DNA of 64,000 nucleotides from Symbiodinium natans (GCA_905221605.1 CAJNDS010002303.1:1-64000), one strand, 5' to 3'; counted from the first letter of the stretch, positions 32,743-44,130 are shown. Numbers and translations: made by a program. Notes: generated from the letters alone by a model not told the origin.

Positions 32743-34145
32743 CTTATTGAAAGGGTTGAAAAGGTTTAGGGTTTAGGGTTTGGGGATTAGGGCTTAGGGA
32801 TTCCCAGTACCCCCTCGACAGCAAGTTGTTGGTTGGGCCTTTCCATGCCTTTCCGTTCGGGGCCGGGGGGGGATTCGGGAAATCCCTGAATTCCCCTAGA
32901 TGAAACCTGATACGCGAACTCTCCCAAAGTTGAAAAAACCCTAAAACCCTAAAACCCGAAAACCCCTAAACCCTAAGCCCTAAAGAACTCGAAACCCTAA
33001 ACTCTAAACCCTAAACCCTAAACCCTAAACCCTAAACCCTAAACCCTAAACCCTAAACCCTAAACCCTAAACCCTAAACCCTAAACCCTAAACCCTAAAC
33101 CCTAAACCCTAAACCCTAAAACCCTAAACCCAAACCCAAACCCCCCCCCCCCCGGCCCAAAAGGTATAAGACAACACAACAAATCCTGCAGACCCTGCAG
33201 CTAAGCGGCGGCGCACGATTGCATCTTCTTGCAGCCTGGTGCTGGCTTGCGCTTCGGAACTTCCCAAAAGGATTTCCGGGTTTGGGCTCACGAAGCCATG
33301 AAGCCCCAAAAGGCCACAATCAGAAGGGAGGCCCCAAAAACACACCCACAGGGAGGCAGTTAAAAAACGGTGGAGGGTTTGGGTTGAGGGTTTAGGGTCA
33401 TAGGGTCTAGGGAACCCTAAACCCTAAACCAGCCCAGGAAACAAAGGAATTGCCCTTTTCGGGTTAGTGTAGGTTTACGAGGGCGCAGACGAGAAGGCAA
33501 CAAGAGCACTTCAACCCTAGCCGATTTCTGTTAATCCAAGCTGAACCCTAAACCCTAAACACCAAACCCCAAACCACAAGCCCTAAGCCCTGAACCCCAA
33601 ACCGCAAACCCAAACCCAATACCCTAAACCCCAAACCCCAAACCCTAAACCCCTAAACCCTAAACCCTAAACCCCAAACCCCAAACCCCACACCCCAAAC
33701 CCCAAACCCTAAACCCTAAACCCGAAACCCCAAACCCCAAACCCTAAACCCTAAACCCGAAACCCCAAACCCCAAACCCTAAACCCCAAACCCCAAACCC
33801 TAAACCCTAAACCCCAAACCCCTAAACCCTAAACACAAAACCCTAAACCCTAAACCCTAAACCCCAAACCCTAAACCCTAAACCCCCAAACCCCTAAACC
33901 CTAAACCCTAAACCCCAAACCCCAAACCCCAAACCCCACACCCCAAAAACCAAACCCCAAACCCTAATCCCTAAACCCGAAACCCCAAACCCCAAACCCT
34001 AAACCCTAAAACCGAAACCCCAAACCCCAAACCCTAAACCCTAAACCCTAAACCTCAAACCCTAAACCCTAAACCCCCAAACCCCACACCCCAAAAACCA
34101 AACCCCAAACCCTGAACCCTAAACCCTAAACCCTAAACCCCAAAC
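32743..34145. repeat. CCCTAAA and CCCCAAA arrays
   Basis: CCCTAAA 32,998-33,125, unique 33,170-33,360 (minus frame EAQASTRLQEDAIVRRRLAA after TTTGGGAAG, possible exon), then about 600 bp of mixed CCCTAAA/CCCCAAA (33,545-34,145), including a duplicated ~120-bp block. Confidence 0.8.
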
Positions 34146-34217
34146 CCCCGGCCTCCCGGGATCGCCCAGGCGCCGCAGCCTTCCTCCAAGGAGGCCGCCC
34201 TGCACTGGGCGCTGATC
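34146..34217 (-). CDS. Candidate micro-exon, cysteine-containing
   Basis: Minus strand: acceptor GCGGCCCCAG|, donor |GTTTGGGG, 72 bp, phase-neutral length, reading ISAQCRAASLEEGCGAWAIP. The plus strand is also open (SSKEAALHWALILGPP) between CGCCCAG and GTTTAG, so strand is probable, not certain. Confidence 0.45.
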
Positions 34218-34231
34218 CTGGGGCCGCCGGT

Positions 34232-34445
34232 TTAGGGTTTAGGGTTTAGGGTTTAGGGTTTAGGGTTTAGGGTTTAGGGTTTAGGGTTTAGGGTTTAGGG
34301 TTTAGAGTGTAGGGTTTAGGGTTTAGGGTGTAGGGTTTAGGGTTTAGGGTTTAGAGTGTAGGGTTTAGGGTTTAGGGTTTAGGGTTTAGGGTTTAGGGTT
34401 TAGGGTTTAGGGTTTAGAGTTTAGGGTTTAGGGTTTAGGGTTTAT
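34232..34445. repeat. TTTAGGG array
   Basis: About 30 units with occasional GTGTAGGG variants. Confidence 0.95.
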
Positions 34446-34525
34446 GCGCTGTCGCTATGCCAGGCTTTCTTGCTTCGTTAAGTGCTGCACCTCCTTCACC
34501 TTCTGCTTTGTTGGCGTCTTCATGC

Positions 34526-34610
34526 CTGTACTCGAGGATCGTACGGCATACCGTATATCGAGATCTGGTCTGTCTTGCTCCAGATAGTACATACTTCATG
34601 CATTGCGCCT
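34526..34610 (-). CDS. Candidate exon with strong acceptor
   Basis: Minus strand: acceptor AATTTTTGCAG|, probable GC donor at CAG|GCATGA, reading GAMHEVCTIWSKTDQISIYG then MPYDPRVQ. A very protein-like peptide with little repeat influence. A second minus frame is open for longer (KYVLSGARQTRSRYTVCR), so the frame is the main doubt. Confidence 0.45.
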
Positions 34611-34689
34611 CTGCAAAAATTCGAGATTTCTCACAGGTTTGCGCACCCTAGCCCAACCACTCCCAGCCGCTCGGACCCCTGGCTTGTGC

Positions 34690-35071
34690 GGGGCGGTTTA
34701 GGGTTTAGGGTTTTGGGTTTTGGGCTTTAGGTTTTGGGTTTTGGGCTAGAGAGAGGAGAGGATACCTACGCGGTGGCATGGTCAGCTGGTAGCTCTCTTG
34801 CCAAGGCGTCAACTACAGGCCTTCAGTGGTGTGGAGCTTGGGCTTTCAGTGTTGTATCGTGCCAAACCTTTCGGCTTTACAAGGGTCCAACCTCAGCCTT
34901 CTGAAACACAGCCCTAAACAAAGCGCTTTAAACCACCCTAAACCCCTAAACCCCTAAACCCTAAACCCTGAACCCCTAGACCCCCAGACCCCTAAACCCC
35001 AAAACCCCTGAACCCCTAGACCCCTAAACCCTAAACCCTAAACCCTAAACCCTAAATCCGCAACCCGAAAC
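34690..35071. repeat. Decayed telomere-like repeats
   Basis: TTTTGGG words, an unassigned 150-bp unique part, then CCCTAAA/CCCCTAAA to 35,060. Confidence 0.65.
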
Positions 35072-35150
35072 TCCGAGCCGACACTGCTTCGCACTTGCAT
35101 CAAGCGGCTCGCCAGCATAGCCGAGCGCACACCGATAGCCCCTGTGTGTC
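35072..35150 (-). CDS. Candidate micro-exon with CAxGY module
   Basis: Minus strand: acceptor CGGACCCCAG|, donor |GTTTCGGG, 79 bp (1 + 26 codons). Reads THRGYRCALGYAGEPLDASA then KQCRLG. GYRCALGYAG is the best example of the repeated module and looks like the Cys-x-x-Gly-Tyr turn of sushi/EGF-like domains (inference). Confidence 0.62.
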
Positions 35151-35159
35151 CTGGGGTCC

Positions 35160-36387
35160 GGGGGTTTAGGGTTTAGGGTTTAGGGTTTAGGGTTCAGGGT
35201 TTAGGGTTTAGGGTTTAGGGTTTAGGGTTTAGGGTTTGGGGTTTGGGGTTTGGGGTTTGGGGTTTGGGGTTTGGGGTTTGGGGTTTGGGGTTTGGGGTTT
35301 GGGGTTTAGGGCTGTTTGGGGCTTAGGGTTCAGGGTTTAGGATTAAGGGTTTAGGGCTAAAGCCAGCTAAGGGCTCAGGTTTCAGGGTTCAGGAAGGCTT
35401 TCGGTGGGAAGGGTCTCCGAACCTTGCTGAGCCCGTTACCACCCTTGAGGTCCGGCCCCATGATCCTGTAGTCAAGCATCTCCCTAAACCCTAAACCCGA
35501 AACCCTAAACCCTAAACCCGAAACCCTAAACCCCAAACCCTGAACCCTAAACCCTAAACCGATTGGGCTTGGGGCCATGTTAACTTCCTTCAAAGCCTGA
35601 ACCGCGCCTCGCTAAAGAAGCCTGAGGAAACATTCTGCAACCCTAAGCCCTGAGAACTAGAAGCCCAAAGGGGCCCAGAACTGGTGCGACAAGCAAGTTT
35701 AGGGTCCGGAAGCCCTAAACCCTAAACCCTAAACCCTAAACTCTAGGACCGTGGGAGGGCCACTTCTTGTCAAGTTTTGAGCTTGCGTGATGTCGGGTTT
35801 GAGGATAAGGTTTGGGCATAAGTTATGGGGATAGACGCTTCCCCTACTTGGAGGTTCAGGGTGGTTACAGCTGCGGTGTAAGCGAAACCCTAAACCCTAA
35901 ACCCTAAACCCTAAACACCAAACCCCAGGTTCAGGGGGACACTTGCGCCGACTCAGACTCGTCAGGGGCCCTCGGCACTCAAGCCCTTAACCCCTACACC
36001 CCTAAATTTAAATACCCTCGAAACCCTAAACCCTAAACCCTAAACCCTAAACCCTAAACCCTAAACCCTAAACCCTAAACCCTAAACCCTAAACCCTAAA
36101 CCCTAAACCCCAACTAAACCCCAATAAACCCCCTTAAAACCCCTTTAAACACCTCTAAATCCCGCTCAACCCCCTGAAAATCCCTCTAAACCCCTCTACA
36201 CCCAAAACTAAACCCTCAAACCCTGAACCCCTAGACCCTAAACCCTAAACCCCCTACACCCTAAGCCCTAAACCCTACACCCTGAACCCCAAAGCCTTTA
36301 AATCTAGGGGACCCCTAAACCCTAAACCCTAAACCCTAAACTCTAAACCCTAAAGCCTAAACAATAAACCCTAAACCCCAACAAAAC
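35160..36387. repeat. TTTAGGG/TTTGGGG arrays, then CCCTAAA arrays
   Basis: TTTAGGG then a homogeneous TTTGGGG patch (35,228-35,305); CCCTAAA at 36,020-36,110 and elsewhere. A weak island at about 35,940-35,990 reads ECRGPLTSLSRRKCPPE on the minus strand. Confidence 0.8.
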
Positions 36388-36452
36388 TCCCGAGCCCCTG
36401 GCTTCTCCATCCCCTCTGGCAGTGGAGACGGGTCGATGCAGTCACCAAGAAC
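36388..36452 (-). CDS. Candidate micro-exon, cysteine-containing
   Basis: Minus strand: acceptor AAGACGCAG|, donor |GTTTTGTTG, 65 bp reading VLGDCIDPSPLPEGMEKPGA. Good borders and protein-like content. Confidence 0.55.
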
Positions 36453-36464
36453 CTGCGTCTTCGA

Positions 36465-38529
36465 CGGGTTTAGGGTTTAGGGTTAAGGGCTAAGGGTTTA
36501 GGGATGAGGGTTTGGGGTTTAGGGTTTAGGCTAAAGTTCTCTCAAGCCTACATGCCCAACAGCTCAACCCCGAAAGAGCCAAAAAACTCAAACCCTCAAC
36601 CCTAAACCCTTTTTGGGATATATGAGCCCACGTTCAATCCCCGGACTCTATCCCGCAGGAAAGGGTGCTGCCTTTTCATGAGTACCCAAAAGAGGGGCCC
36701 TGATTTAGGAAACTACCCATATGGTGGGATAAAGACCTAAATCCCTAACCCTAAACCCTAAGCCCTACATCCCTGAGGCCGAGACACCCTAAACCCTAAA
36801 CCGCTAAACTCCGGTCACCTAGGGCCTGGTTTAGGGTTTAGGGTTTAGGGTTCAGGGTTTAGAGCTTTCAGGCCCAGATCTTTAAGGTGTGGGAGGGAAG
36901 GGGGGGGGAGGGGGGAGAGGGGGGCAGGGGTGATGGGGAAACCCTGTACTCGAGGGGTGGACAGTCCAGGGTTCAGGATTGGTTCAGAGTGCAGGGGTTC
37001 AGTGTTTAAGGGATTTGTCTTCAAGGGCCCTCAGCCCCAAACAGAACTGCACTAACCGGGGGAAACCGCCCACCACAAACCCTAAACCCTAAACCCTGAA
37101 CCCTATACCCTAAACCCTAAGGCTGCGGCACAATTCGGCTTCCGCCAGTCCACAAGGCGCATCCTTTAGGCAAAAACGCTCGCGCGAGTGGGGGTTTACG
37201 ATGTTAGGGGTACCTTATTGGGTTCGGGTTTAGGGTTTCGGGTTTAGGGGTATTATAAAGGATTTTTAGGCGCGCTGCTACTCTAGGAGGGGCCTCGCCT
37301 ATAAGCACACCTAAATGTCAGGGTTTAGAGTTTGGGCTCGGGCGTTGCAGCCGCAACCCCGAACCCTTAGACCTCTAACCCCGGAAACGCACGAGCTGGA
37401 TCCCCAAACACCAAACCCATCAAACCAGAACATGCCCCAAAACCCCCTAAACCCTAAACCCCAAACATCCCCAAACCCTAAACCCTGGACCCAAAGCTAA
37501 GTGGTCACTGTCCTCGCCCCTACCCATGCCCCCACCCCACACCCCCCCTAAACCTCTGAAGGCCATCTAAACCTTGAACCCTGAACCCTAGACCCTAATT
37601 CCAAGACTCTAGGCCCTAAACCCTAAACCCCAAACCCTATACCCACAAGCCCCCCGTAACTTGAAATTCTTCAAAAAAAACGAAACTCCTCGAAACTCCT
37701 CGAACCTTCCTCGAAACTTTCCTCGAAACTTTCCTCGAATTTTTCCTCGAAATGTTCCTCGAAACTTTCCCCGGACCTGAACCCTGAATAATTTCGATAA
37801 ACCCCCAAACCCTAAACCCCAAGCCCAAAATACCAAACCGCCAAACCTTAAACCCCAAACCCTAAACAACAAACGTCCAACCCCGAAAGCCTAAACCCCC
37901 CAACCCTAAACTCCAACCTCTAACCCCAAAAGCCTAAACCCCAAACCTCTAAACCTGTCAACCCTAACCTCTTAACCCTACAGCTCTAAACCCCAAACCC
38001 GTAAAGCCCAAGCCTCTGAACACTAAACCGTAAACCTCTTAACCCCAAAACCCTCAAACCAAAAACCTCCAAAACCCTAACCTCTAAACCTCTAAACCTC
38101 TAAACCTCCAAACCTCCAAACCTCCAAACCTCCAAACCTCCAAACCTCCAAACCTCCAAACCTCCAAACCTCCAAACCTCCAAACCTCCAAACCTCCAAA
38201 CCTCCAAACCTCCAAACCTCCAAACCTCCAAACCTCCAAACCTCTAAACCTCTAAACCTCTAAACCTCTAAACCTCTAAACCTCTAAACCTCTAAACCTC
38301 TAGACCTCTGAACCTCTAAACCTCTAAACCTCTAAGCCTCTAAACCTCTAAACCTCTAAACCCCAAACCCTAAAACCCCAAAACTTAAACCCCAAACCTT
38401 AACCCCTAAAACCCCGGAACCCTAAACCTCGAAACCCTAAACCTCTAAACCCCAAACCTCTAAACCCTAAACCACAAACCTCTAAGCCCTAAACCCTAAA
38501 CCCTAAACCCTAAACCCTAAACCCTAAAC
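36465..38529. repeat. Decayed repeats and CCTCCAAA / CCTCTAAA 8-bp arrays
   Basis: 37,660-37,770 holds CCTCGAAACTTT units. 38,080-38,365 is a CCTCCAAA then CCTCTAAA array with sharp internal switches, 8-bp relatives of CCCTAAA. The island at 37,130-37,190 reads MRLVDWRKPNCAA on the minus strand after CCTAAAG, recalling RLVDWVP at 59.0 kb, but is too short to call. Confidence 0.8.
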
Positions 38530-38600
38530 CCCTGGGAGCCCCCGGCTCTTCGGTGTTCATCGCTGGGCAGGAGCCCCTCGTATGGTGTGGGCGCATCGGC
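38530..38600 (-). CDS. Candidate micro-exon, proline/acid-rich
   Basis: Minus strand: follows GCCCGAG|, donor |GTTTAGGG, reading ADAPTPYEGLLPSDEHRRAG. Acceptor weak; composition protein-like. Confidence 0.42.
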
Positions 38601-38629
38601 CTCGGGCGGATTTTGGGCTTGGGGTTAGG

Positions 38630-39540
38630 GTTCAGGGTTTAGGGTTTAGGGTTTAGGGTTTAGGGTTTAGGGTTTAGGGTTTAGGGTTTAGGGTTTAGGG
38701 TTTAGGGTTTAGGGTTTAGGGTTTAGGGTTTAGGGTTAGGGTTTAGGGTTTAGGGTTTAGGGTTTAGGGTTTAGGGTTTAGGGTTTAGGGTTTAGGGTTT
38801 AGGGTTTAGGGTTTAGGGTTTAGGGTTCATATAGGATATAGGGTCCCGGGGTTAGGGTTCAGGGTTCAGGGTTCATTCAGGGTTCAGTGTTCAGGGTGTA
38901 GGGTTTGGGGTCCCTGGTTAGGGTTTGGGGTTTGAGGGTTTGGGGGGGGGGGGGGGGGGGGGGTTCACTAGTATTTGGGGCTCTTTAGGGGTTTTGGGAT
39001 GTAAGGGTTTCGGGGTGTATGGGTTGACGGGTTGAGGGGGCTTTTCGGGTTTGTGGTGTAGGGTGAAGGGTTTTCAGATTTGTTGTGCCTTAAATAACCT
39101 TAATCAGGCTTCATTATCCCTAAAAAACCTTAATTATGGGGGTGGGGGGGGGGGGGGGGGGGGTAGTATAGAGGGGGGTAGCAGGGAAACGCATGACTTT
39201 GGGGCCTTCGGGATTTCAAAGCTTGTAGGGTTCTGCACAGCTACACCCTAAAGCCCCAAAAGCTCTAGAGCACACCACTCCCCGAACCAGGAAACCCTGC
39301 TGTTGACCCTCAACCCTAAACCCTAAACCCCGAACCCTAAAGTTCTGTTTAGGGTTTAGGCTTTAAGGTTGTTAAGGGCTTAGGTCACTTCGGGGCTTAG
39401 GTCGCCTTGGTTTAGGGCTTCCGGGCCCATGTTTGCCTCAAGCGGTCTACTAGGGAAACCACCCTAAACCCTAAACCCTAAACCCTAAACCCTAAACCCT
39501 AAACCCTAAACCCTAAACCCTAAACCCTAAACCCTAAACC
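38630..39540. repeat. Large TTTAGGG array, G-runs, CCCTAAA array
   Basis: TTTAGGG 38,638-38,828. A palindromic element at about 39,082-39,187 has ACCTTAAT arms and a long G-run. CCCTAAA 39,462-39,545. A G-run of more than 20 lies at 38,941. Confidence 0.88.
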
Positions 39541-40456
39541 CTAAACACGCAAGCCTCCACCCCACAAGCAAACGGCCCGCAAGCCACCAAGCTGGGGGTC
39601 CGGCGGTTTGCAGAACACCTCTCAGGTGGAGGGCTTCGGGTTGTTTAGGGGTTTAGGGTTTAGGGTTTAGGGTTTAGGGTTTAGGGTTTAGGGTTTAGGG
39701 TTTAGGGTTTAGGGTTTAGGGTTTAGGGTTTGGGGATTAGGGTTTAGGGATTAGGTCTTAGGAGGCTTCGGGGGAGTTTGGGGATTGGGATGTGTGGCTT
39801 CGTACGGGCGTGGGGCTTACCGGCTCTGTGGCAGGGGTTACCAGCCGGAGTTGCTCCAGAACATGAACCAAGGGGATCACTTTTCATGTTCTCGAACGCT
39901 GCCTGCAGTGGCTAGTCATGAGGGGCCCCCCTAGACCCTGAGACCAAAGACCCTATAAACCCTGAACCCCCCAAACCCAAGACCCTAGACCCGAGACCCG
40001 AAACCCAAAACCCAAAACCCTAACCCTAAACCCTAAACCCTAAGCCCTAAATCCGAACCCTAAACCCCAAACCCCGAGCCCTACACCCTCAAAAGGAGAT
40101 GTGAGGCTCTGGGAATGGGATTTGTAGTCTAAACCTCAAGACTTGATCCCTAAACCCTAAATCCTAAACCCTAAACCCTAAATCCGAACCCCCGCAATCC
40201 CCCCCCCCCCCCCAACAGCCTACGCAGACCTAAACCCTGAGCCCCCCAAAAGCCATGAAGCCTCATCTGTAGAGCTCTCGAGGGCAAAAGCGGGGAGTTT
40301 AGGGTTTGGGGTTTGGGGTTTAGGGTTTGGGGTTTAGGGTTTAGGGATTAGGGTTTAGGGTTTAGGGTTTAGGGTTGAGGGTTAAGGGTTAAGGGTTTAG
40401 GGTTTAGGGTTTAGGGTTGAGGGTTTAGGGTTTAGGGTTTAGGGCTTAGGGGGCGC
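39541..40456. repeat. TTTAGGG array and mixed repeats with weak island
   Basis: The island at 39,550-39,640 reads FCKPPDPQLGGLRAVCLWGG on the minus strand but borders are unclear. TTTAGGG 39,645-39,730; decayed CCCTAAA and GGGTTTA to 40,450. Confidence 0.7.
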
Positions 40457-40505
40457 CTTGCAGCTCCTGTTCTGATCCAGGCCCTCGCAGTCGGTGACGT
40501 CATAC
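40457..40505 (-). CDS. Candidate micro-exon with GC donor
   Basis: Minus strand: acceptor GGTGTGGCAG|, GC donor AAG|GCGCC, 49 bp reading YDVTDCEGLDQNRSCK. GC donors are common in dinoflagellates. Cysteine-rich style as in other islands. Confidence 0.5.
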
Positions 40506-40509
40506 CTGC

Positions 40510-40660
40510 CACACCCTAAACCCTAAACCCTAAACCTTAAACCCTAAACCCTAAACCTTAAACCCTAAACCCTAAACCCTAAACCGCGGGTCTGAGACTG
40601 GGGATCTCTTAAGGTCGACGCTCTGGGGCTTGCGAGGGCTTTAGGGTTGAGGGTTGAGGT

Positions 40661-40692
<32 letters not shown>

Positions 40693-41052
40693 GGTTTAGG
40701 GTTTAGGGTTTAGGGTTTAGGGTTTAGGGTTTAGGGCTTTAGGGCTTTGGGGCTTTAGGGCTGTAGGGTTTAGGGTTTAGGGCTTTTGCGTTGGTTTACC
40801 CTGAACCCTAAGCCCTAAGCTCTAAACCCTACCCCCTTCGTCTCAGCCTGTACCGAGTGTGAGAGTCGAGCCTGCGAACCCTAAACAGATCACTTCCTTG
40901 TCACGACCTAAAGGCTGGCTAGGGCTTGGTGCAACTAAACCCTAATGCCTGGACATGTTCAGACCTGTCCCGTCAGCACATGGATCGGTAGGCGACGAGT
41001 GTGCTGGGTGCACCGAGGTTGTGGGCAGTGCAACGGCACTGCAGCTGCTCAC
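40510..41052. repeat. CCCTAAA and TTGAGGG variant arrays, then unique
   Basis: CCCTAAA/CCTTAAA 40,512-40,585, a TTGAGGG array 40,645-40,695, TTTAGGG to 40,740, then unique sequence from about 40,840 leading to the next exon. Confidence 0.75.
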
Positions 41053-41127
41053 ATGCAAGGCATCCAGCAGCACGCCCCTCTAACGACAACTGTCGGGGTC
41101 TCCGAGTTCAGTGTCAAGTAGAGATCA
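41053..41127 (-). CDS. Candidate exon, GT-AG bounded
   Basis: Minus strand: acceptor TTGCGCACAAG|, donor |GTGAGCAGC, 75 bp. Reads DLYLTLNSETPTVVVRGACC then WMPC. Donor close to consensus and the peptide free of repeat influence; the plus strand also has a 70-codon frame, but without splice signals at these edges. Confidence 0.52.
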
Positions 41128-41199
41128 CTTGTGCGCAAAAGCAGACATTCATGTGCTTGTCGCTGACCCAAATACCAGTTTCTGAGGGTTCAGCCCTAA

Positions 41200-41827
41200 A
41201 CCCTCAACCCTGAACCCTCAACCCTCAACCCTGAACCCTCAACCCTCAACCCGCAACCCTAAACCCTAAACCCGTTGTGGAGCTCCTCGTCCTCCACAGA
41301 CATGCTCATCCTGGACAACTGGGTCGCCCCTCGTGGGCTCTGCTGGCAAGGCCTCAGAGCCCTGCGTCAAAAGCCTACCCTAAAATCCCTCAACCCCTAA
41401 ACCCTAAACCCGAAACCCCAAACCCTAAACCCTCAACCCTCAACCCGTAAACCCTTAACCCTTGAACCCTACTTAACCCTAAACCCTCAAACCCTGCATC
41501 CCTCAAACCCTAAACCCTCAACCCCTAAACCCTTAACCCTTAAGCCCAACTAAACCCTAAACGCTCAAACCCTACAAAACCACACCCTGAAACATATGGG
41601 GGTTTACGAAAATAGGGGACCCTTAAAATGGCCACCCAAATAATGGAATTCCCTTATAATCAGGACCCCAATAAGGTACCCCCAATTTCGGAGACCACCA
41701 TATGGCACCACCAAGGACCAAGAGAAAGTAAGGGAGGGCTTCGGTTTAGGGTTTAGGGCTTAGTGAACAATCCCCTAAAAAGGAGCCCATTCAGGTACCC
41801 CTACTATCGCAAACCACCATATGGCTA
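41200..41827. other. CCCTAAA words, exon-like island and small palindromes
   Basis: The island at 41,273-41,350 is open on both strands (minus ALPAEPTRGDPVVQDEHVCG after CCTTGCCAG, donor GTTTAG). 41,597-41,705 is an inverted repeat GGGGGTTTACGAAAATAGGGG ... CCCCCAATTTCGGAGACCACC, of the family also seen at 17.7 kb and 37.2 kb. Confidence 0.5.
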
Positions 41828-42012
41828 CTTGAAGGTTCATGGTACTTACTAACCAACTATAACTGTACTTATAACTGTACGTCTAAGCCCCTTAAGTGCC
41901 CTGATATACTTATAGTTTGGGTTATAAGTACAGCTATAATTGGTTACTAAGTACCCTAAACCCTAAACCCTAAACCCTAAACCCTAAACCCTAAACCCTA
42001 TGAACCTCCAAG
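41828..42012. mobile_element. Family B MITE-like element interrupted by CCCTAAA array
   Basis: The left arm CTTGAAGGTTCATGGTACTT is intact. The right arm reads AAGTACC, then 44 bp of CTAAACC repeats (41,956-41,999), then ATGAACCTCCAAG. Removing the array restores a right arm complementary to the left arm, so the telomere-like repeat was added inside the terminal repeat. Confidence 0.7.
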
Positions 42013-42020
42013 TAAAGAAC

Positions 42021-42094
42021 CCTTCCTCCGATTTCCACGCCCGGCACCCGCCCCGCCTGCACTGCTCTGGGACCGAGTCGAGGGCGCGAGGAAC
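42021..42094 (-). CDS. Candidate micro-exon, CxxxxC module
   Basis: Minus strand: acceptor GGAAGCCCAG|, donor |GTTCTTTAC, 74 bp reading VPRALDSVPEQCRRGGCRAW then KSEE. Its donor side lies just beside the interrupted family B element. Confidence 0.5.
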
Positions 42095-42114
42095 CTGGGC
42101 TTCCAGAATTCCTA

Positions 42115-43098
42115 AACCCTAAACCCTAAACCCTAAACCCTAAACCCTAAACCCTAAACCCTAAACCCTAAACCCTAAAACCTAAAACCCTAACCCTAAA
42201 CCCTAACCCTAAACCCTAAACCTTATAAACCTAAACCCAAAACCTTAACCTGTTCAGTGAATGGAATGAATTTAGGGGCCTGTTAAGGGAATGGTGTTGA
42301 TTTGGGGCTTGGGTGAAGTTTTGGGCCTTCAGGGACTGGGGCTTTAGACAAGCATCCAGGGTTCAGGGCTTGGGGCTTAAAGTTGAGGGTCTATGGTTTA
42401 GGGTTTAGGGTTTGTAGTGTGGGGTTACGGGCTACTTACTTGGGTGCCTGGAGAAAAAATCTGAGGTTTGGGGGCAAAGTACAGTCAGTGGACTGCTCGA
42501 GACTTTCGGGCGTGCAGCAGAGTCTGGCCAGAGGCCCACTCCACCCACCACGGAGCATTTGCCGCCCCCCTACACGCGCCCTGCGCACCAACTGCCAAAG
42601 GGACCCGGTGCCCCACCTCAATGCGTCCACCTTCACAGTAGGGGCTTTGCGGGGCTTAGGGGGGAAGGCCTCGGGGCTGCTTGGGCCTTGGGGCTGCTTG
42701 GGCCTTGGGCCTTGGGGCTTGGGGCTTGGGGCTTGGGGCTTAGGGCTTAGGGCTTAGGGCTTAAGGCTTAGGGCTTGGGGCTCAGTAGGGTTTCGGGTTT
42801 AGGGTTCAGGGAGAAGACACCCGATGCATCTGGGTTCGACGTCCTGCCGCCGAATCGCCCTCAAGACGGTCGAAAGGCCACTGAGCTCCAGACCACACAG
42901 CCACAAGCGGCCTGGACTCCCCAAAGCTTCTAAACTCCTCCCCCCCCGGTAAACGCCTAAACACAAATCCATAAGTCCATAAATCCCCAAAACCCCTCAA
43001 AACTTCACCCTAAACCCTAAACCCTAAACCCTAAACCCTAAACCCTAAACCCTAAACCCTAAAACCCTAAACCCGAAACCCTCCTTTTCAGAACGAAC
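42115..43098. other. CCCTAAA array, unique region and GGCTTGGG repeats
   Basis: CCCTAAA 42,115-42,225. 42,436-42,636 is unique; a minus frame of 66 codons includes LVRRARVGGRQMLRGGWSGP. 42,820-42,905 is open on the minus strand after GGGAGTCCAG in two frames (one with LWLCGLELSGLSTVLRAIRR). GGGCTTA/GGGCTTG units at 42,660-42,780, CCCTAAA 43,010-43,070. Possible exons, not resolved. Confidence 0.45.
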
Positions 43099-43174
43099 CA
43101 AGCCCGGTGGCCCAGGGAACGACGGCTCGGGGATTGCGGCCGGCCACCACAGCGAGGTCGTAGAGTGCCGGCTC
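43099..43174 (-). CDS. Candidate micro-exon
   Basis: Minus strand: acceptor TAGAACCAG|, donor |GTTCGTTCTG, 76 bp reading EPALYDLAVVAGRNPRAVVP then WATGL. Clean frame, clear borders, no repeat influence. The peptide suggests a folded enzyme-like or ankyrin-like domain, but none is assigned. Confidence 0.58.
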
Positions 43175-43184
43175 CTGGTTCTAG

Positions 43185-44031
43185 GGTGCTTGGGGTTTAG
43201 GGTTTAGGCTTTTGGGGTTTAGGGTTTAGGCTTTAGGGTTTAGGGTTTAGGGGCTTAGGGTCTTAGGGTCTTCGGGTCTTAGGGTTCAGGGTTTAAGGGT
43301 TAAGGATTGGGGTCTAGGGTTTAGGGTTTACGCAAACAGTCACTCAGGCGGTCTCGGGTTTAGGGTTTAAGTTTTAACACCAGGGTTTAGCGTCCAGAAA
43401 CCAAAAAACTCCAAAGCCTGCTCCTGGTGTATTGGGGGGGCTAAGGGATTAAGGGTTTAGGGTTCAGGGTTTAGGGTTTAAGGTTTAGGGTTAGGGTTTA
43501 GGATTCAGCGTTTAAGGTTTAAGGGTTTACAAGCCCCGGGTGTTTTTGTAATTTAGGATTCAGGCTTTTTTGGTTTGCAGTTGAAAGTTTTAAGGTTTAG
43601 GTTTCAGGACTTTTAGGGTAACCATGGGGTTTACGGGCTTAAAAGGATTTTTGCGGCTTGTGGGTCTTCAGGTCTTGCCTTTGGGGTTCAGGCGGCTTGG
43701 GTTTAGGGTTAGTGGTTTAGAGTTAGGGTTTAGGGTATGGGGTGCGTAGCTGAAGGGAACTCGAACCCTAGACCCAAACCCTAACAGGTCAACACCCTCA
43801 TACCGCAACACCCGAACATCACCATGAACCCTAATACCTAAACCTTACACCCTGAACCTACACCCTAAACCCTAAACCCTGAGCCCTGAACCCTGAACCC
43901 TGAACCCTAAACCCTAATCCCTAAGACCTAAACCCTAAACCCTAAACCCTAAACCCTAAACCCTAAACCCTAAACCCTAAACCCTAAACCCTAAACCCTA
44001 AACCCTAAACCCTAAACCCTAAACCCTAAAC
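43185..44031. repeat. TTTAGGG-derived repeats, then CCCTAAA array
   Basis: Decayed TTTAGGG words to 43,740; CCCTAAA 43,855-44,030 including about 14 perfect units. Confidence 0.8.
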
Positions 44032-44114
44032 CCTGTCCTGGGCGATGTCAGAGTCGTTGAAACTCAGCTCCACGGGCGCTTCTCGTGAGAGGCTCGGCGC
44101 GACGCCTCGGCGGG
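44032..44114 (-). CDS. Candidate micro-exon
   Basis: Minus strand: acceptor CGTATCCAG|, donor |GTTTAGGG, 83 bp. Of three frames only one is open: APSLSREAPVELSFNDSDIA then QDR. That a single frame survives, with protein-like content, supports coding. Confidence 0.55.
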
Positions 44115-44130
44115 CTGGATACGTACGTAT

